Part shown: positions 41,136 through 50,100 of the stretch, in pieces | Layout: each line of letters opens with the position of its first letter | Position numbering within the stretch: the first letter of the stretch is position 1 | Assembly: GCA_002394365.1 (NCBI GenBank) | Contig: DGTQ01000017.1 | Span: forward strand, 4,842 to 68,841 | Origin: Prevotellaceae bacterium UBA4332 | GTDB lineage: Bacteria > Bacteroidota > Bacteroidia > Bacteroidales > Bacteroidaceae | Reading direction: 5' to 3' | Length of the DNA: 64,000 bases | Position numbers and translations under genes: made by a program | Notes under the pieces: generated by a model | Databases searched by the model: none | The model's input: the letters and a program-made list of their open reading frames with translations, nothing else | What the model was told of the DNA's origin: nothing

Positions 41136-44100
41136 TTACTTTACGAACAGCTTGCTGCTGTAGTCGCCTGCCACGGTGCGCACTGCATATACCAAGCCGG
41201 AAGGCACGTGGATGGTGACGCTGCTGTTTCGCTTCAGGTCGAATGCCTTGACGAGAGCGCCGCCCACTCCATATACGAGTACCACACGTGGCTCATCAAT
41301 GGTTGACTTAGCCGTAATGGTGCCTACGCCTGAGGTGAAGGTAATCTTGCCGTCGGCATCATCCTCCGCATCACCCTTAGGCGTGATGTTCGGCTTATCG
41401 TCCTGCTCAGGTGTCACATCCGGCTTTTCCTCAGCCTCGGAGAATATGATGTTCATAGAGTTCTGACCACCAGTCCTTACGAAGTAAGCACGGAACGGCA
41501 GGAGTTGTGTTGCATCGCCTTCGGCAGGCACCTTCACATACTTGCTGCCGTCAGACTTCATTACGTAGATGTCAGAACCAGCAGCGATATCTTCATTCAG
41601 ATAGTTAGGTTTGAAGGTGTAGGTGTAGGTGTAGTTGCCCTGCGTGCTGCTCTGCGTCACGCCTGTCATGTCGGCATCACTCGCATTGATGGTAGCACCC
41701 ATGACAGAAGCGAAGGTGACAACCTGACGCTCGAAGCCTGAAGGCAGCTTAGGAGCCTTCCACTCGCCGCTGAGGTCAAACTCATAGAACTCCTTGCCAG
41801 GGAAGCCTATAATATAAGGTGTAGCTCCAAGCTGCTGTGGATAGCCTTCGTATGTGACATCTATATCCTTGTAATACTTGTTCTGTCCCTCACCATCCAG
41901 TTTATCAAGGTGCTGATGCAGATAATCCCAGAGGAAGCTGTTGATGTAATGCTTATTATCAAAGCCGTCATCACTGGCATCTCCCTTGGCGAGGCTGCTG
42001 AAGGTAGCCTCCATGGTGGATGACTTGTCAGTACTCTTAGCTATGGCCGTGTATTTGCGCAACCAGTATTCATGACCTACCCTGCCCTTTTCATTGCCGG
42101 TATAGAAGTGGGTCAGCTCACCCTTCTGCTGGGTAGTTACCATATCCACGGTGAATGGCAGGCTTATTGACTCCCATCCAGTGTTCAGTCCCGCGTAGGT
42201 ATCAGGTATGCGCTGATGCCACATACGTGAAGAACCATCGAAGGTATATCCTATTGGTGCATAGAAGTCATTGCAGTCAACGAGGAAGTGGTCGTAGGTT
42301 GCCTTATAAACACCTTCTGCATTCCTCTGTACCCAGTGAGCCATTACCTGTGACTCGTCCTTTGGTGCCACGGTGCCGTATTTGCCATCGGTCTCAGCGT
42401 AGCGCGTCTCCTCCAACGCAAGAGATACGGCGTGTCCAGTCTTGCCTGCTACAGTTGCCTCATCACCAGTTTCTGGTGCCTCGGTGTATGCAAGCAGGTT
42501 CTTCGTCAGACCGAAGTTCTTGAAGTTGGTAAGTGCCGTCTCGGCATCAAGCAGCGGTGCGAAGAAATTAGCGTTAGGACTGTCGTTGTTGTTAACGTAT
42601 GCCTTGGCTTCGCCAGTAGAGCCGTCGAACACATCGTTATAGCCTGTGAAGTCTATAGCCGTCATGCCGTTGTGAACCAAGGTATTCTCGTCGCCGTTCT
42701 TATGCTTAGCAAAGACAGCGTACGGGTTGAAGAACGCCTTGCTCATCACGCTGCTACGGAAGTAAGCCGGAGCACGGAGCACACGGTTACCTGTCAAGCC
42801 TGTCTCGATGTAGTCGCCGTCCTTAACTAATGGTGACGGTACATCCTGATGCTCTGCACCAACCACGTAGCCGTAGTTCAGCGCCTGTCCGAAGAAGATG
42901 TAATCATCTGGGTAGAGAGGTACATATTTGCCTTCTGTTCTATTCAGACGTACATCGTCTTCCTCTGGTATCTCACCATCGGCATAGATGAAGTCAACGT
43001 TTCCATATCTGCTGTTGACGTAGGCAGTGTCGGTGATTGCCGTCTGTCCTCCCCTGTTAAGGTTGTAACGCTTTTGCAGGTAGAAGCGGTTGAGGTTGTA
43101 AGCCACCTCACCGTTGTAGAACTGCGTAGCAGTAGCAGCAACACGTGAACCACCTGGGGTGCCTGCTGCCCCTGCAGAGAGGTAGTAAGAGTTTCTCAAC
43201 TGACTTTGGTTGTCAGGGCTACTGATAATCGGGTTAGTTATCTCCACACCAGTAGTATCCTTAACCCAGCAGTTCTCTGCCATGCCATCGCCGCTGTTGG
43301 CTATGCCACCAGTGGTGAACGCACCCATTGCACCGAGGTTATAGACATTGCCGCAGAGCTTGTCGAACAGTGAGCCTGTAAGTCCGCTCACGTAGTGGCC
43401 GTCACCATGCACGTTGCCTCCGAAGCACGTCTCCTCTCCGCTGCCTATTGGCATCCACGGCGTAGAGCCTACAGCGAGGTTGGTGCGCAGGATGAAGTCG
43501 AGGTCGTCGGCTCCTCTCACGGTTGAGCTGTTGAGCAGCTTGTGGCCCTTGAACTTGTGTCCCGCAGTGGTTATTGAGTCACCGTCAACGGTTATGCCTG
43601 CCGTACTGCTGCTGATGAGGCTCAGGTCATAGAGGTCCTTCAGCAGGTCGAGACCGTTCTCGCCGTCAGCCGTGTAGTCATTGATATAAACCTTTGGTAT
43701 GCGCTTGCCAGAAAGGTGAGCGTCCTTATGGTCTATGTAGTAGTGGTGCGTCTTAGCATCCATCACCTTCTTCAGGTCGTGGTAGTTTGCCACGCTGAAC
43801 TGCACAGGGTTAGAATATGTCTTGCCTAAGTAGCTCTTAGCGTAGTAAGCCACATAGTAACCGTCCTGATAGTAGTACATAGGCGTGGAGTTGTTTACAT
43901 ACTCCTGACCGTTTGTGTGATGTTCAGCATTATACTTGCTGTCGAATATCTCCCATCCGCCACCGATGAGCTCGTAAGCACCCGGCGTTACTCTTGGCTG
44001 GTTCATGCCCACCGTAGTGCCAGGCAGCACGGTGGTTGGTGCCATGAGGCGGTCAATGATAGGTGCACCGCTCTCAAAGTCTAAGTGAATGTTGACGATG

Positions 44101-47100
44101 TGCATCTCGTTGACAGGTGTCACGTCGCCATTATCATCACTCTCGTTATAGGTGTACTGGTAGATAACGGTGATTACCTTATCCTTGGAGAGGTCCCTGA
44201 TGTCACTCTCACGGCTAACGTAGAGCGTGGTGGTCTCCGTAGGCTCGTTGCCCTTGATTACAAAGTCCTTCTGGTCGTTTGTCAAATTGCTATAGTCATC
44301 ATGGTTTATAACCCATCCGGCAATTACATCACTGCTAGGCCCACTTGTGGCTTCGCTGCCTATCACGCCGGAGCCATTCTTCCTGTTGGTTACTGAGTGA
44401 GTGCCGGTATAACCTGTATGACAGTAGTAGTAGGTTACAGCAGCAGAGGTACTGTTGCTAACCGTTACCTTAGACACCTTAGCCTGATCCTCAGACGGGA
44501 GTGCAAGATAGGTACTTGTCGGGATTATCTGTCCCTTGGTATATACCATGCTGCCGAGACTGACGGGGTCATCACTCGTCACGATGTAGATGTCTTCACT
44601 TCCCACCATGTTGGCAGGCACTACTATCGGTGTGTAGTTAGCCTTCTCGTTGGTAAGTGCCTCATACTGTAAGCGTGTAAGCTGTGTATCTGTCGTTATG
44701 TTTGATAATGCCGGATCTACATAAGAAGCATTAAGTGGGTGTTCTGCGTCGCCCTTGTATATAGCCACATACTCCACATTCTGCTCCTGGTTATATGGAG
44801 CACCATAGGCGGACTTGCCTGGGTATGTCTTATCTATGAGCACGTCGAAGGCATCATAGTTGAACCTAAATTCGTTCTTGTCACGGTCGTCAGAGGTAAG
44901 CGAAGCCCATCCCTCAAGCGCGCTGTACTTTTCACTACTGCTGTAGCTCTTGCCGCCATAGAGTCCCTCAGAGGAACATATATATGCATCGGTAAATGAG
45001 TTGCCTATCTCTGTAGCCATAGCACCAAACTCACTCTTCAGGACATCGATGCTGTCATTGGTGAACAGGTCGCCATATACCAGATATGTCTCGTCATTAA
45101 GCCTCAGCGTGCTTATACACATCTGGGCAGCCGCAAACTTAGCATGTGCTGATGGAGCCTGAGTTGCGAGAGCATCATATTCAGTCTTCGGAATAGCCGT
45201 ACCCTTGCTGACGCTCTTGCTTACATCGTTATATGTATAGGTAACAGCCTCCTTTGCCACGTATGCAGGCTCTACTACAGCCTGTCCGTCGGGTTTTTCT
45301 GCTATCTTATTATATTCGGTCACCACGTCAGATGTTATAATCTCACCCACGCTATAGTTACGCTGACCATATACACCGCCAACAGTGCTATAAGTTGGAC
45401 CTGGAACATAATTTGCCTGAACAGTCTCCGGCTTAATGTATGTCAAGGAGTCAATCTTATCGCCTCCCGTCTTAGATGAATACCATCTGCTCCATGCCGG
45501 CGGTGTATCCATCTTGAAGTCGAGCACGTAGCCTGTATTGTGGCTGATGTTGTTAGACAGGTGAACGTCTTCGTTTCCGCTGTCATCATCCAGCCTTACC
45601 TCGCCTGTATTTATGTTAACATAAGTAGTGTCAACGAAGAGAGCCTGCTCGTCTGCCGGCAACTGACTCCAGTCCCAGTAGGTTATTACGTCGTTGAGCT
45701 TATACGTTACGCTGTTATTGCTAACCTTTACTTCCTCGTTACTGCCGAGAGGCTCTCCGCTCTTGTTATAGTAAGCATACTTGTTAGGCTTTACGTCAAG
45801 CAGCTGCAGCTTGCCGTGTGAGCCTGCCGTGATGGTGAGCGGTATGTGCTTTGACCTGCTGTAAGCCGTTGGCGCACCCGTGTAGGCAGAGATTACCTGG
45901 TCATAGATGTATATTGAGCCCTTGACATACCAGTAGTGAGCCTCAGAGAAGTCCGCCTTAGTATGGTCATACTCAAGGTTGTTAGGATAACAGTCGTCGA
46001 TAATGGTTTTCGCCTTACCGTGTATGAAATTACCTGATGTCTGGATATACTCAAGTTCGGACTCGTCATACCTATACATCTTATATGTACGCAAGCCTCC
46101 GTCAGTGTCGCCTGGTTTTGGCCTGTTAAAATCAGACAGTCTCACCCTCTTGTAGTCCACATCATAACGCTTTCCGTGCTCGTTCTTGGCATACACGTAG
46201 CCACCGCCAATGGCATCAGCCTTGGCGTTGATAAGGTCGAGCTCCACCACACCAGTGATGTAGCCATACTCCTTGCCACTCTTTGTCACCGCGCCTGTAG
46301 GCTCGTTAACCAGTTCGAGGAACACGCCAGAGGCGAGTGCCACCTGGTTATGACACGTAGCAGTATTACGCTTACGGCTGTTTGGGTTGTCTGCCTTCCA
46401 GTCGTGGTAAGTGGTTTTGCCGTCGGCATCTCCAGAGTCTGTCTCACGAGTGTCGGTCATCAGCACGTCACTGGTGAGGTTGCCCAGATAGTTCACCACG
46501 CTGTATATGCCGAAGTAGTTGCCGTGCTCCTTGTTGAGTTCATCCGTCTCGCCTGCTGGTGACACTACTTTCTTCAGTGAGAGCTCACCCACACGGTTGA
46601 TGGTGTAGTTGGTATTGTCCTGCACCTCCGTCACACGGTCTCGTGCTCCCTGGAGCACCATACGGCTTCCGAACACGCCCACGAGGTCTGCACGCTGCAG
46701 GGTGTTGAGCAGTCTGCCTGAATAGATAGAGCAGACACCGTCCTCTGTCCAGTATGTACTGTTCTGATAGTCTGAATACAGTTCCTTATATTCATCCTCA
46801 TATATTTGCTGACCTTCATTATATCCCCTGTAGGTCACACCATCTATGGTTCGGGAAGGTACGTTCTGCCTACATGTATAGCGCAGGCGGAAGTAAGCAC
46901 GCTCACGGTCGGTAAGGTCGTTATCATATTGTTCCTTAGTGACTGTGGATGTCAGGTTATAATAGTCGGTGCCGTAGTTGGAGATATGCAGCTCGCGGTA
47001 GCCATCAACCAGTGAGAGGTTGCCGCCGCCGTACAGACCGCCAGTGTGCTCGGTGCCTATGGTGATGAGGTCGCGGCGATAAACGTCGCGCAGGGATGCC

Positions 47101-50100
47101 GTCACGTTGCCGAACACGGTCTTGGTGTTGGCATACACCTTATCAGAGCCGTCAGCCACGTTGCCGCCTCCGAATACGGCGTTGTGGATAATGATACCCT
47201 TGTCGTCGAGGGCATTCCACTTAGCACCGTCGGTAGCATCGTTCTTGCCCTTGAGCTTGTTCAGGTCCTCCAGAGGCACATATTGATACTGTGTATAGGT
47301 ATTACCACCGATAGTAACTTTCTGACCTGCCTTTACCTGAGCCTTAGCCTCTACCACCACCTTACAGTCTTCGGTCCATTTATCATCTGTCTTAGTGCCG
47401 TCCTCAGTGTAATAATAGTGGTTAGGTGATGGCCTGTAATCAGCATCTTCACATTTCTCACCCTTTCCATACACATAGCCGAGGTCGCCGCCGCCGAATA
47501 CGTTGCCGTAGCCCTCAGTGTAGTTGGTCGCCGTGCCTACCTCGCCGCCATATATGTAAGCTTCGGTCTGTCCGAAGACGTAGCCGTCGGTGTAGAGCGT
47601 ACCTACACGACCGAGGTTGTCGTAGCCCTTGCCGCCTGCAAACACGTCGCGCAGCACGTGACCGTTATACATTTCTATGTGGGTCTTGCCGAGCTTGAGG
47701 TTGCTTCTTAGGGTGCGCTCACTGTTCTGGTAGCCGCCAACCGTTACGTCGCCACGGCCTATGGCAGCAATCTCGCCGCCACCGAAGAGACTGTTACGGA
47801 TTTTGCCGTTCCACATCTTTACATTAGTCTTGTCAACGCTACTATTGTCGATGTAACCACCGCCAAATACATTGCCACTGCCATAAAGGCGATTAGCACC
47901 TACGTGGTCTGTCCAAGTCTCGTCGTGCAACTTCTCCTGATACCAGCCATGAACTTCAGCATCATTGTTAGGATCATAGGCAGGATTACGATAAATATCA
48001 ACCTCGTAAGCAGGAACTTTCTCTATGCCTGCAGGCGGAGTTGTGGGTTTATCCTCTAAATACACATAGCCTATGTAGCCGTTGTTGAGCGTCACGTTGC
48101 TGGTGCCATACACGGCACCGCCCTCGCCACCGCCATAGACGTTACGCTGTATGGCTGGCACGCCAACAAGGTAGCCATAGCCCGTTGGCAGGGTTGCCTG
48201 ATCCTTGCGGATGCCTATGATGACATGGGTCTCGCCGAGGATGTCACCCTCGGTTGTGGCATCAATGCCACCGTTATGGTGACCCACGCTGCCCTTCCAG
48301 CCGCCGCCATAGACATTACGCACGGTACCACCCTCTATGTATGCCGTAGCAGAGGCTATGAAGCCGCCGCCGATATTGAGGGAGTCCTTGACGGAACCTG
48401 TGGTGCCAGCGGCATAGAGGTCTTTCTTCACCGTGCCGCCGAGCAGGTCAATGTATGTGGTGCCATAGACGTTGCCACTGTTGGCTACATCATTGTAGCC
48501 CAGTCCACCGCCATAGCAGTAGCCGCCCACATAGGCGCCCTGCTTGATGTGTACGTTGGTGTTGTATTTCTCTGGTCGTGAAGACTCGCGCTCATGCAGC
48601 TTGTTGCCGAGGGCGAGGTTGTCGGTGAGCCCGTTGTCGGTATAGCCTTCTGGCAAGTCAACATAGAGATTGGTCTTGGTGGTCTTCCACTTTGTCACGG
48701 TCTCCTTGTTGATAACCATACCCATCTCTCCACCGCCGTAAGCCTCATAGACATTGGCACCGCTTTCGAGGTTCACCTCGGTATATTGTGACCATGTGTC
48801 TCTACCATAGCCTGCGCCATAGACGGTAGCCTGATAGCCTTTCTCCTTGTTAGACCATACATTGCTGCGGATGTTCACCTTGCCGTAGAAGGTGCGGCGC
48901 GCGTTGTTGTTGCCGCCATAGACGGCGTGGCGCACGATGGCATCGTTGCTGCGGTAGTCAACGTTCGCCTCGAATGCATCGCAAGGTCGGTCGTTGGCAC
49001 TACGTGTTCCGTAAGCGCCGCCGAAGATACTGTTTGTAACAATGGTAGAGCCATCGGGCACGTTGACGAGCGTGCGACGGGTAATGCCCTCATGGTAGCT
49101 TGCGCCATAGACAGCATCCACCTCGCCAGCCATGAGGTCGATAACGGCTGTGGCCAACTTAGGATCTGCATCTGAAGCACTCCTCGTTATGCCCATGCCT
49201 AAACCGTTGAAGGAACCTGCGCCAAACACCTTGAGGCTTCTGAGCTTATCATAAGCGTCGGGTATGTCGATAAGCACATAGCTGCGGTCTTGCATCATGT
49301 CGCCAATGTGCGCCTTAGCGGCACTATCAGAACTGCCCTCACTGCCCAAGCCTGCTCCATACACGGCATCTACCCTACTGTCGTTGTTACGCTCTGGGCG
49401 AATGTGCACGAAAGCATTGTTGAGGTAAGGCTTATTGACTTCCTTGGTCTCGCTGCTGTTAAGGAGAAGGGCAAGCACGGTTGACTTATAACCGCCCGCA
49501 CCGTCGGAGATTCTCTCGTAGTTGTAGCCGCCGTATGCTCCGCCGAATATCTCGCCTACGTGTCCCTGCAGATACTCCACGTATGATGATGCCGTAGCCG
49601 CAGAACCGCTGTCGAACATCTTGGAGCGCAAGTCTGAGCGCACCCTTTCCTTGAAGTCGGCACTGCCCTGGATGTTGCCGCCGAGGTCGTTGCCGCCATA
49701 TACATCATCTATAATATATGGGAAGCCGCCACTGCCTATGATGGTCTCTGCGTGTCCGAGTATGTCGGCATTTGCAGCACCTCCAAAGGTGGAGTTGACG
49801 CGACCGTTGCCAAGAGTAACGTGGGTGTCGCCAGCCACAAGTCCTTCGAAGCCGCCGCCATAAAGGTACTCAGCTTCAGTCATACCACCTGTTGCGGCAC
49901 CCTTCACGTTGCCCACGAGGTTGACGTGGGTGCTGTAGTTTGGGTTATAGGAGTAGCTGCCTGCCACGTTCTTGCCTATGGCACCCTTCTCACCGCCACC
50001 ATAGACGTTGAAGTGGTAGCCGTTCCTGACATTGATGGTAGTGGAACCCCATACCTCGGAGTTCTCACCATAGCCGCCGCCGAAGATAGCCATAGAGGTG

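Noticed and set aside
41042..41136. The two giant genes as one gene split by a frameshift
   Set aside because: Both have their own signal peptide, and the order is wrong: the protein with the N-terminal repeats lies upstream of the one with C-terminal repeats.
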